Shown here: one piece after another, positions 12,901 to 22,261 of the stretch | Layout: the number at the start of each line of letters is the position of its first letter | Numbering within the stretch: the first letter of the stretch is position 1 | Assembly: GCA_033239525.1 (NCBI GenBank) | Contig: BSYO01000016.1 | Span: forward strand, 11,977,045 to 12,041,044 | Reading direction: 5' to 3' | Origin: Nepenthes gracilis | Lineage: Eukaryota > Streptophyta > Magnoliopsida > Caryophyllales > Nepenthaceae | DNA: 64,000 bases | Program-made: the position numbers and the translations under genes | Notes under the pieces: model-generated | What the model was told of the DNA's origin: nothing | The model's database searches: none | Seen by the model: only the letters and a program-made list of their open reading frames with translations

Positions 12901-15756
12901 ATAAAGTAATAACAGAATTATTATTTGAAGCATTGTGAAAATTAATAGAAAAAATATATTAAATATTTCAAATTTATTTATAATAATACTAATTGTTTTA
13001 AAAATTGCAAAAATAGTATGTGAGTGCTCAAAGATTTTATAACTAATAATTCTTTTTTATAATTTCTAATTTTTAAAAATCTAATATGTTGTAATACAAA
13101 TATAAGGTAAATTATTACGCGATAAAATTTAATAGTTTGTTGAGACATTTTTATATGCTTGAGTTGTAAGAACTTATGCACATATTGTTTGAACTTATAG
13201 TCATTCAATATGAGAAAATAGCTATCTGATTGAACTATATATTCTCTAACCCCACCCCCCCTCCCCCCCGAGCCGCTAATCAAACTTAAAGACCGTTGGC
13301 CTTGCATCACTTGAAAATGTTAATTCAATTTGAGCTAAAGATAATTGTTATCTCATGTTTTGACATATGTTTCTTTAACTGTCTTGTGCCCTTAAAACTT
13401 TTATACACATAATCTTTTACATTTTGTTTTACAAATAGCCTATTTCTAATCATTAATTAATTTAATCTAAAAAAGTTGTCATACATTATTAGAACATTTT
13501 TTAGAGGGCAGCTAGAACGAGCAATAGGGGTATCTTGGTTAAAGATTGTGATTCTAGTATTTCACAACTACTATCAGTTTGTGTATGTAATATAACCGGT
13601 ATAGAAGTATCGGAATAACTTTTTTATATTCATTTACTATTAAAATTAGAAAAACTATATTTCATAATTAATAATAAACTTATAAAATAAAAATGTTAAT
13701 ATATAAATTACAAATAAAAATAACTAAAATTAATATAAATATATTAGTATCATACTAATATTACTTTATACTATAAGAGAGTAGAAGGAGTAGAGAGAGA
13801 TTGTTGTCTGTTGTGTCGGGGGAAGGGTATATATAGATTTTTTTAAATCTTTATTTTTAAAATTAAATTGGAGGCCCTTCTCCCTGCCACTCCCCCTTCC
13901 CCGGCTTCCCTCCCCTCTTATTTGAAACTGTCATTTGACCATTTGATAATTAAAAAAAAAAGGCACAACCTGATCGTGCCACAGGCCAGCACAGTCCACA
14001 GGTTGCCTACCGTGTGGCCTGGCACAATGCGAAATGCTGGGCCATACTATACATGACCCAACACTGTTCACCATTGGCTGTACCGTGACATGGTCGACGT
14101 GGCTTATTTAATACCTCTAACCATGGCAATTTAGACGATTATGATTATAAGAAAAATTCAATATATTTTAATATATTGTCATAATCTTAACAATTTAAGT
14201 TTTCAGGATAAAATCTTCACTATTAGAAGTATAAGAAAGGAAAATTGGGAAGATCCTAATTGGATTCAATGTGTGTATGTATTCACCTCCATTGCATGCA
14301 ACTGTCTTACCCTGAATCCAAATCTCAAGCATCTTTTCGTTGGCTGCACATAAAATCCAATTTTTTGTTATTTGGTTTTGGTTTGACTTGCAATGTGCTT
14401 TCAATTGCAGAGGCTGATGATACAGCCCGGAGTTCTTCCCAGCAAGGTTGTATGCTTAACGAATGTAGTCACAGCTGATGAGCTTAAAGACGAAGGAGAG
14501 TATGAGGATATAGTGGTTGACATGAGAGAAGAGGGCAAGAAATTCGGTATGTATCATGACTGATGTCCTTGACTCGATGCTTATTCTTTCTTCTTGACAT
14601 AAGAGAAGCCTGTATAATGATTTGCTGCCTTTATCTTTTACATCAGCGAGTGTCAACTGCTTTTTCATTGCTCGTTTTTTTAATTGCATTTTGTGATTTT
14701 CATCAACCAAACTTTCACATTTAATGTAGGAGCTTTAGCAAATGTTGTCATCCCACGTCCGCTGCCTGATGGAGAGCTAACACCCGGCGTTGGAAAGGTT
14801 ACTTCAGAGCTTTTTCTTTTTCGCCTCTGTATGCAAATATGCTTGTTTATGTCATTTTAGAAGGGAAACTGATGGCCATCACACACCTTCACATTTGTTC
14901 AACAAAATTCAATTTCAATTTTCAAAGCATCTTGTTGATCTTACACGGTTCACTTTCACGTCACAAAGTACCTGGTTTTGTCATTTTGTCCATTGTTGGT
15001 ATCATCAATCAGATGAAATGATTATTCAAATTATTTTGCAATCTGTTACCCTTAAAAGACCTTCTAGCAAACGTCAGCACCACTAATTCCCATCCAATGG
15101 TGCTCCCACTGGGGGCATCAACCAGCATGTCATTTCACCTCATGCTTGTGTTTAGAAAAATGTTTGAGTGACACTTTTTTAATACCTTTGGGAAACCCTC
15201 GGATGATGCGTTGTTCTATCCATTTATCCACTCTAATGGACATACATAAGAATAATAGACGGATGGCCAGCATGCCCCGATTATGAAGAGATTGGGCAAT
15301 TGATGAAATATCAATATCGATTGTGATAGTATTGTGCTTTATGCATTTGTATTGGATGTATCGGATACAAAAAAATATATTTTATAATATGAAAAAAACT
15401 GAATTTGGGGGAAATATCGGCCATGTCGGGTATATTGGCTTATATATTGTAATATCGTATTGTGATATTATTGCGATATCGAAAGGGACTGTTACGTTGG
15501 CATGGCGATATATCATTCCATAGACATGGCAACGAAATCGTACAGTTGTAATCTTCCGTGATGTTTTTTCAGTACGCTACTCGTGACACCGAGCTCCGTT
15601 GTGATTTATTATCTTCAGGTGTTTCTGGAGTATGCAGACATGGACGGTGCAGCTAAGGCTCGAGCAGGAATGAACGGAAGGAAATTCGGCGAGAATCAAG
15701 TTGTGGCCGCCTTTTATGCCGAAGACAAATTTGCCCAGGGGGATTACAATGCCTAG
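964..15756 (+). CDS. U2AF65: Splicing factor U2AF large subunit (U2AF65), 5'-partial, multi-exon
   Basis: Nuclear splicing factor that binds the polypyrimidine tract with U2AF35 and recruits U2 snRNP to the branch point. Exons read by frame and GT-AG sites: 964-1232, 3906-4019, 6186-6247, 6920-6990, 7075-7122, 7219-7278, 8443-8503, 8589-8701, 9181-9630, 14411-14546, 14730-14797, 15619-15756 (TAG). The phases close perfectly: 1590 coding bases, 529 residues visible. Order: an RS-like domain rich in RD/RE/RS dipeptides; a linker with GFDMAPPAS; RRM1 from about residue 194 (RVYVGGLP, KKFAFVEM), spread over three exons; RRM2 at about 315-393 (RIFVGGLPYYF, SKGYAFCIY); and a C-terminal U2AF-homology motif at about 417-529 with the R-K-F signature (NGRKFGENQ). 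The last exon ends in GDYNA, as expected for the family. The first exon is missing, so the start is outside the window. A small optional exon may lie at 1721-1754. No disabling mutation was seen. Confidence 0.93.
1721..1754 (+). other. Possible cassette exon of U2AF65 in the RS region
   Basis: Flanked by an acceptor (TGTATAG) and a donor (CAG then gtaatg). It starts with the one base needed to complete the AG left by exon 964-1232 and encodes SDKLSKSYIKQ. It ends in phase 0, whereas the upstream exon ends in phase 2. The next exon has two acceptors four bases apart (TAG at 3903-3905, CAG at 3907-3909), and the second keeps the frame if this exon is included. The amino acids fit an RS-domain linker, but I do not recognise this exon from other plants. 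Confidence 0.4.
1755..3905 (+). other. U2AF65 intron, no gene recognised
   Basis: The intron contains A and T homopolymers (about 2391-2403 and 3269-3283) and short open frames on both strands that lack a coding signature. Some - strand stretches around 2000-2250 read like broken coding sequence but cannot be assigned. Nothing supportable was found. Confidence 0.5.
4783..4920 (+). repeat. Tandem duplication of about 65-73 bp in a U2AF65 intron
   Basis: Two adjacent copies (4783-4847 and 4848-4920) share TTTGTGCATGCATGTATTA and TAGGTCCACACTGC, each followed by an A-rich run and TCCAGGACTT. They differ mainly in the length of the A-rich run. Confidence 0.8.
4935..5289 (+). repeat. Tandem duplication of about 178 bp in the same intron
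   Basis: Copy 1 (4935-5112) and copy 2 (5113-5289) align along their full length. Shared words include CATCAGGTTCAC, TTCTACTTGTTCATGTGA, AAAGCATGTTCT and ACTGATTGTGGGA. The copies differ by scattered substitutions, so the event is not recent. A short open frame runs across both copies but is not coding-like. Confidence 0.88.
12174..12864. repeat. Direct repeat pair inside the hAT-like element
   Basis: A left copy (about 12174-12345) and a longer right copy (about 12590-12864) share ATGTTTTAATAA, TATTCTTTATTTTCTCCAT and an almost identical run ending GATATGCACATCTTGTATGA. The right copy also carries a TATA-like CCCCTATAAATAC. Between them lies a GC-richer block starting TGTTAGGCCTCAATATAAGG that resembles the edge of an LTR. 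This could be a nested insertion or a partial tandem duplication; I cannot decide which. Confidence 0.6.
13251..13269 (-). other. C-homopolymer tract (G-rich on the - strand)
   Basis: Runs of 4, 7 and 7 C separated by A and T, in AT-rich DNA inside the hAT-like element. A G-quadruplex on the - strand is possible. There is no gene context that suggests a role. Confidence 0.4.
15290..15520. repeat. TATCG-rich intronic sequence
   Basis: The last intron of U2AF65 has a cluster of degenerate ATATCG / GATATC / TATCGG words (for example at about 15310, 15360, 15416, 15455, 15475 and 15510). Spacing is irregular. It looks like a decayed simple or dispersed repeat; no coding role is visible. Confidence 0.4.
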
Positions 15757-16627
15757 GCTACTCTGGCATCTTCTTCAAGCAAAAGTTCTGGTGATACAAT
15801 TTTTTTTATTATTTTTTATTTATTGTGCTCCTTTTTGATTGCTTTACTATAACCATTGTTGGCAACGGCGCATTCAGATGATGATTTAGCTTGTGATGAT
15901 ACCGATAATGTCCATTTTATAAGGTTGTGATTTTATTCGGATATGGAATTTGATTATCTTTTGTCCTGCAAAGTTATTTTTGATCAATTTTAAGGATTCT
16001 TTATAATATATACATGAGACTCTGTATATTTATTTATTTTTTTAATGTACTAAATTGATTTTAAAAAAAAAAAAAAACTTTGATAAGCTTATAGGCCAGT
16101 TTTTACCAGGTACTAAACCTCTTGTATATTTGTGCAAGAAATTAAGGTGTCTGAGATCAATTGATGCTTATTTGAACTCCATTAGAGAATTTGATTATGA
16201 ATTAAATAATGCCTGAGATATTCTAAACTCATTTTTTGGTATTTTTGGCTGAAAAAAAAATGTGATTTTATTATTTATTTTTAATTATATAGTTATTTTT
16301 TTGATAATTAAATTATAACTATTTATATTTTGAAGGTCGTATAAAAACGTTGGATGTGAACTTTTTGGCTCTAGAGATATTTAGGGTTGGAATTGAATTA
16401 TTAGTCATTAATTTATTAATTAATTTACCCTTTCATGATATCATTTATTAATTAATTATCTTCGATAACTCAATTATGAGACTAGAATTATGAAAGTAGT
16501 ATAATATATTTTAAGATGTTACTATAATATAAGTCATTTAAAATATTAAAATAAAATTTTTATAATCAAAAATTTTATTTTTTTTTCAAAATGAAAAAAG
16601 TGCAACTGGTTCAGCTGACAAGCACAT
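15757..16627 (+). other. U2AF65 3' UTR and downstream intergenic DNA
   Basis: T-rich sequence follows the stop codon, with ATAATATATACATG at about 16003-16015 among possible near-upstream elements for polyadenylation. Further on it becomes plain AT-rich DNA with an A-run at about 16063-16077. The exact poly(A) site cannot be read. Confidence 0.5.
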
Positions 16628-16636
16628 AAAAAGCAT

Positions 16637-16816
16637 GGATGGAGGGGGCGTTTTTCTCTTAATCTGGGCCATTGAATGTAAAATTCGACGGTTATATATT
16701 TTGGATAATTAAATTTAAAATCGAACGGCTTACGTTATATTATCAATTTAAAATATATGAGCCGTCGGATTTTACATTTGACGGTTCAGACGAGGAGAAG
16801 GACGCCCCCCGAATCT
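16637..16816. mobile_element. Mutator-like MITE, about 180 bp
   Basis: Long terminal inverted repeats of about 70 bp. The left arm has GGGGGCGTTTTTCTC then GAATGTAAAATTCGACGG. The right arm reads GACGCCCCCC and CCGTCGGATTTTACATTTGA in mirror order. Direct repeats AAAAAGCAT flank it (16628-16636 and 16817-16825), perfect over 9 bp, the length typical of MULE insertions. There is no coding capacity. It lies between the U2AF65 3' end and the aquaporin gene. Confidence 0.85.
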
Positions 16817-16825
16817 AAAAAGCAT

Positions 16826-17426
16826 ATGATTCTGAGAAGTTTTATCTCCTACGGTGATAAAAATCAGTTAAAAATTTAAAAGTTGAAATAGATGATTGTG
16901 ATTATCTAATTTTAAAAATAAAAAATTGAATAAGATTAATTATTATATAATAATTAAATGTTAATTTTTTATTTAAAAATTAATAATTAAAATACAAAAA
17001 ATAAGCGAATTCATCTCATTTGAGAGATAAGAGTCCCCTCAACCATGTAAATGGTTACACAGGGAAAGATTTATTTATTTTTTTCTCAATTATATATATA
17101 AAATAAATAATTATGATTTATTTTAAAATTCTCGTTAGAAATGCAGAGAATATGTACCTGCTTCTCATTTGAGAGATGGAGCTCCTTTCGATCCATGCGA
17201 ATAGATGATTCAAAAAAGATTTAATTTTTTTATAAATATAGAAAAATTTATTCTTTTAATTTTAATTATATATAAAGAATAATTAAATATTTAAAAAAAT
17301 TGATTTTAATTTTAAAATAATTAACGAAAATTGTTTTTTTAAAAAAAATTGACTCCAATAAAAAATAAGAGTAAAATTTAAAATTATAAAAATAAAAAAA
17401 TAAAATTGAAATTATAATAATATGTC
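16826..17426. other. AT-rich intergenic DNA
   Basis: Mostly A/T runs. Two short related phrases occur at about 17008-17034 and 17164-17190 (TCTCATTTGAGAGAT...), a weak local duplication. No gene is seen. Confidence 0.5.
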
Positions 17427-17912
17427 ATGACTCGCTGCTTTTCCCCTGCTTTGCCTTTTACTTTTACAGTATGTTTTTCTTATTGTCGCTTTCTCCTACA
17501 ATGGTCGGTTTCAGTCCAAAAGGGCAAAAGTAGACAGAAACGCTGTCGTCCACTTGCATTAACCAAAGCACACAAAGCATTCGCAGTGGCCTTCTACTCC
17601 GGAGAGCATACCATTGTTGGTAGCTCTTTTCATTCCTGTCCTTCCCTAAGGCGTGTCCTCAGACTACCGGAGCTTCTTCTACGTCGGGGCCAGAAATTCA
17701 GCATCCACAGTCAAGTCGACGTCGTACGACCAATACAAGCACATAGGATCCCTGTATTCGTAGCTCAACAAAACGTTCAAACCATTGATTTATATGAAGG
17801 TTGTTCGAAAGACGGAATTTTCGTCAATTCACATGTATGTATCAGTAGAACTGCCATGACTAAACGAGAGAGAGATCAAAAAACTGGACAAGAAAAGAAG
17901 GAAGTTGATTGA
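17427..17912 (+). CDS. Unassigned 161-codon open frame in a GC-richer island
   Basis: An ATG-started frame of 161 codons in about 490 bases that are clearly richer in G and C than both flanks. The predicted protein is basic, begins with a hydrophobic segment (residues 8-26) and has no motif I recognise. The other + frames of the same island also read plausibly in parts, so it could instead be the remnant of an exon from a lost gene, or non-coding. It lies downstream of the aquaporin on the opposite strand, where antisense or UTR sequence is possible. Confidence 0.2.
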   Translation: MTRCFSPALPFTFTVCFSYCRFLLQWSVSVQKGKSRQKRCRPLALTKAHKAFAVAFYSGEHTIVGSSFHSCPSLRRVLRLPELLLRRGQKFSIHSQVDVVRPIQAHRIPVFVAQQNVQTIDLYEGCSKDGIFVNSHVCISRTAMTKRERDQKTGQEKKEVD

Positions 17913-18173
17913 TAGATGAAGACAGAAAGATAGATAGCAAAGGGGAGGAGATAATACAAGAGAAAAGGCTAATACAACAATAATTTACCCGTTAATAAGA
18001 AAAAAACAAATGCATCTGAACACATCATAATCCTCTCATGCACACAAAACAAACAAATGAAGATCATTAAATTTAAATTACGGAGCCGTGGAGAGACTCT
18101 GTTTTTCGTTTTTCACTTTCTTACACTACCCATAGGCGTAGATACAGAAGATCTCTCTGGAGGATTTTGTATT

Positions 18174-19639
18174 TTAACCGGAAAGGTTGCTGCGGAACGA
18201 TCCGAGAGCCTTGATCGCTGCGGCTCTCAAGATATACTGGTGGTATGCTGCTGCGGCAAGTGCCCCAACAAAAGGTCCAACCCAGAAAATCCACTGCGGA
18301 AATCAAAACCGAGAAAGGAGAGAGTTCTCAGCAGTTGGTTAATTTAACACAAATTTACTTGAAATCCACGCCATTTTACGTGAAAATGGAAGCTTACATG
18401 GTCATCCCAGACTTTGTCATTGTTGTAGATAACAGCAGCGCCGAAGCTCCTTGCTGGGTTGATACCGGTTCCGGTGATCGGGATGGTGGCCAAGTGAACC
18501 ATGAACACGGCAAATCCAATAGGAAGAGGAGCCAACACCTACCGGCAAAGAAATACCATGTTATCGGCTAAGGCAAAAACTCTTTGTATAGAATAAACGA
18601 CGTTTCAAGGGGAAGGGCTTACAGGGACGTGAGAGTCGCGTGCGCTCCTCTTGGGATCGGTGGCTGAGAAAACAGTGTAGACAAGCACAAAGGTGCCGAT
18701 AATCTCAGCCCCTAAAGCAGTGCCTTTGTTGTAGCCGGGCTGAACGGCGTTGGCGCCGCCGCCGAGGGTGTTGTAGTAGTGCTTCATAAAAGCCTTGACT
18801 AAGCCAACGCCACAGATAGCACCCAAGCACTGAGCCACCATGTAGGCCACTGCTCTGACCAGAGAAACCTTCCTGGCCAAGAACAGCCCAAAAGTCACTG
18901 CTGGGTTGATGTGACCACCTGTAGATATTCCAAAACAAACCGCCAATCATCACCTTCCAAAAACACAGACCGCCAAAAACGCTCGTGTATTCAAACAAAA
19001 TCGGCGAAAGGGAGCTCAAAACCCAGGAAAACTCACTCGGCCGTAGTGACGGGGAAAGGATCAATGACGACCATTTGTTTTCACAAAACAATGAAGGTGG
19101 AAGCAAGCTTTCCGAGAGGCATGTGATAGGTTTAATTAGCACAAAATAGCTCAAACCCAGAGAAATCCATTCAGAAAACATGAAAAGAGACGTTCGAAGG
19201 GTTTTCGGCGGGTATGTTACCCAGAAATAGATGAAACCCAGAAACAGAATCATTTAACCTTTCTGAAGAGAAGTATTTATATTTTCAGAAAACACCGAAA
19301 GCTGAAACATGTTTTGAGATAGGATTGCGGAGGACGGGAGGAGGTTTTACCAGAAATTCCTGCAGTACAGTAAACAAGGACGAAGATCATGCCACCAAAG
19401 GCCCAAGCGATGCCCAAAAGGCCAACACCACCACAAGGGCCGGACTTCTTGTAGCCGATGACGGTGGCCACAGTGACGTAGAGGAAGAGAAGAGTGGCTA
19501 TGAACTCGGCAATCAAAGCTCTGTAAAAGGACCAGAGCTTCAACTCATCCTTGTCAATGAGCGGCGCTGGCGGTGGATCAACATAGTCCTTCCCGTGGCG
19601 GTGGTGGGTTTGCCCCTCTTCACTCAATTCCTTCGACAT
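18174..19639 (-). CDS. PIP2: Plasma-membrane aquaporin, PIP2 subfamily
   Basis: Six-helix water channel of the plasma membrane. Four exons on the - strand: 19639-19351, 18918-18623, 18538-18398 and 18293-18174, all with GT-AG introns, giving 281 residues. The N-terminus ([11 protein letters not shown], then [11 protein letters not shown]) is of PIP2 type. NPA boxes lie at residues 101-103 ([10 protein letters not shown]) and 222-224 ([11 protein letters not shown]). The aromatic/arginine filter is F81, H210, T219, R225, the set of water-selective PIPs. Residues with gating roles in spinach PIP2;1 are present at the same numbers: S115 (RKVSLVRA), H193 (DSHVP) and S274 (ALGSFRS). The ATG choice is supported by family length and the MSKE start. 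The gene is intact. It converges on U2AF65, with independent transcription expected. Confidence 0.96.
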
Positions 19640-21060
19640 CTTCCTTCTTCACACACACGTTGTCACCCTCTCTCGGCAAAAGCAAGGGGAAACTCTGAAT
19701 GAGCTTCTGGCGTCAAGTGAAATTAAATGCAGTGATCACGTTGGGAATTAATAATAATATGTTGATAAAAAAGGAGAACACCGTAACTCTGTTTTTCAAT
19801 GGGATGGATACTATTTTAAAATAATTTAATTTAAAATATTTATTTTTAAATAAATCATTATAATTAAATTATTTTTAAAAAATTAAAAATTAATTATAAT
19901 TAATTATTTAAAAATAAATTAAAACTTCCATCTTTTTTAAAAAATAAAATTTTAGTTTCATATTTTTTTATAACTAAATTAATATTTTTTAAAAAAGAAT
20001 CTTTAGATTAATTATTATATAATTAATCTAACATAATTAATTTTAATTAATTTTTTATTATTATATTATTATTTATTTTAAAATAATTTATTGAAATAAG
20101 AAAAATGAGCAGCTCTTTTAAGTGAGAGAGAGAGAGAGAAAGTGTGCGTGTGTGTGAGTGTGTGGGAACCACAAAGACAGCGAGACCATGTGATGGGAAA
20201 TGATGGCCATGGCAGCGATGTCAGCCTGTCATCCAACCAAATCCACAGCCCCTCCAACGGTTACTTTTTACAGGTGTTTCAAATTTTTATATTTTAATAG
20301 AAAATTAAATTTCATTTTAAGTTTATGAACTTTTTATAAATATTATTTTAAGTTTATCTAATTAAATAAATATAATTTTAATTTACAAAAAAAAAAATCG
20401 TGATAGATATTTGATAATTGAATAGGACAGATGGTATTTTCAATTTGATAAAATTAATATTTTAAACATTTTGATTTTTTTTTCAATTCTATATTAAAAG
20501 TAATTATATTTTTAAATAAATTAATATTAAAAAATAATTTTTAATTTTCTATAAAATTAAATAATATTTTAAAATATTTATTAAATATGATTTATCATCC
20601 TTTATTTCACTGACATCTTTCTATTTGATTTAAGTAAACTCTGAGAAATGTTTTTAAATACCTTCTAATAATTGTTAAATTATTTTTAAATAATCGCTAT
20701 TTTATTATTTAATTTGTCTATAATAAATATGCATATTTTATTTTTTAAAAAACATTAATAGACCCAACGTATATAATAAATTATATATAAATTATAGGTA
20801 AATAAGATAAATAACATTATTCTAAATTAATAAATATGTATATATAGATTATCGCGGGGTTAAATATACTTCACTTTGGTGTTGATGATTTAAATTTTTA
20901 TAAATTCTAATCAAATTGTAAATTAAAATAAATTGCCCATATAGATTGGTTTAATTTAGACCGTTGTCACGGTTAGTAGTACTAAACCTATTAGTTTAAA
21001 AATTATTTATTTAATTTAATATATATATTAAATTTAATAAATAATAATATTGATATAATA
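19640..21060. other. 5' flank of the PIP2 gene and AT-rich intergenic DNA
   Basis: The bases just above the PIP2 ATG are CT-rich on the coding strand and would form the 5' leader and promoter. Above about 19800 the sequence turns into long A/T stretches without coding signal. I cannot name a single TATA box with confidence. Confidence 0.45.
20124..20164. repeat. Compound microsatellite (GA)n-(GT)n
   Basis: About eight GA units (20124-20139) followed by an interrupted GT run to 20164. It lies in the distal upstream region of the PIP2 gene, some 480 bp from its ATG. Confidence 0.85.
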
Positions 21061-21065
21061 ATTAT

Positions 21066-21855
21066 TGTTGCGTTCGAGAGTTCCGACCACCTGTTTTGGC
21101 AAATACGAGCGGGCGAACAGAAACTTGCAACACAAAACAAGTGAAGCGTGAACAGTATAATGGAAGTTCGGGGGCAATGAGAGAACGCGCAGATTTACGT
21201 AGAAAATCCCGTAAAAAGGGGGGGTGAAAAACCACGAGAACGGACAGGAGGTCCGAGAAGTTCCACTAATTTGTAAAAGGAGTGCAATGAGAGTTTGCAG
21301 GATGATTCTCTTTTACAGGGAACCAAGTGTGAGAAGTTTAGCTTCTTTCTTTCTCCCTTCACTCATTTTCTTTTCTCTCGAGAGTGGTTTGCTTATGTGT
21401 GCTCAAATGGAGATTTTTCGGAATCTCCCTTCAGTTGCATGGAAGGGATTATTTATAAGGAACGGGGTGCCGTTGGACGGGTGACACATGGCACTGGCGT
21501 ATCAGGTCCGTCTGCTACCACTACTGTTGGTGCGGCTGTGACAGGGGCGCATGCCCTGTAGGTACGACGTGTCAGAAGCCGTTGAGTACCCGTGGAGACG
21601 CGTGCTACACCAGTTATCCTAGCTGGCATCCTTGGTTATTTTGGCTTTTCTAGCTGTCCTCGTCCCCATGTGGGTCGCAGCAACCTCTCGGATCACTAAT
21701 GCCATCCTTGGTCGCTTGATTTGGTTCTGCGGGCACTCGGAACGAGTTTAACCCATTGGGCCTAATCGGGCTTGTGGGCCTCTTGGACCAATTTGCCTAT
21801 GTTATCCCCTGGGCCTGCAATTGTTATTTTGGGCCTTAGGTTTCGACACCCATCA
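21066..21855 (-). repeat. 3' LTR of element 1 (790 bp)
   Basis: It begins TGTTGCGTTCGAGAGTTCC and ends TTTCGACACCCATCA. It aligns along its length with 30005-30828, differing by scattered substitutions and by the absence of about 35 bp near 21536. A G-rich tract on the - strand next to it (21856-21870, complement of CATGCCCCCATGTC) would be the polypurine primer. Confidence 0.95.
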
Positions 21856-22261
21856 CATGCCCCCATGTCAAACGGTTCGAGGACTCGACCGTTCGACATG
21901 CCTTGTGAACATCCTTCTACCACGATAGCTTGCGGCCTTCATCCTTTGCTGACATGAGGCATGCCCGAGACCTTTTTTATGAATCCGAGATCTGTCTTTC
22001 TCCACCGTTTCATTTCCCTGCGGAGCATTAAATGCGACATCCGATTGATGTGACGTCGCTTCGGGAAGCCCTAAAGCCTACGCTTGCTCATTGTGCGCGG
22101 GGCACTGACGCGTGGCAATGTCATAATGAGGGCGCCTTTTCCCCGTTTGAAATTTCCTTTAAATTCTCTGTCTCGCCTTCAATCTTTCCCTCTTCCTGTT
22201 CTTCGTTTACTTTGCGCCCCTCGAGGTTCCTTTCGTTGTTGCATTCTTGTTTCTTGCTGCC

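Larger units (their letters stand above)
10842..14119. mobile_element. hAT-like non-autonomous DNA transposon in a U2AF65 intron
   Basis: The ends are imperfect inverted repeats. The left end begins TAGTGGTGTTAAATGGGC. The reverse complement of the right end begins TAGAGGTATTAAATAAGC. This matches the T/CAGxGGTGTNAAA style of plant hAT termini. The insertion is bounded by 8-bp direct repeats, ATCATGGC (10834-10841) and ACCATGGC (14120-14127), with one mismatch. Eight bases is the hAT target-site length. GC-rich subterminal blocks (GGCCCGCACAGCCC on the left, CACAGGTTGCCTACC on the right) contrast with an AT-rich interior. No transposase frame is visible. The element accounts for most of the 4.8-kb intron between exons 9181-9630 and 14411-14546. 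Confidence 0.75.

Noticed and set aside
18705..19253. 182-codon - strand ORF overlapping PIP2 exon 2
   Set aside because: A shadow in another frame of the aquaporin exon and its intron. The PIP2 frame explains the region.
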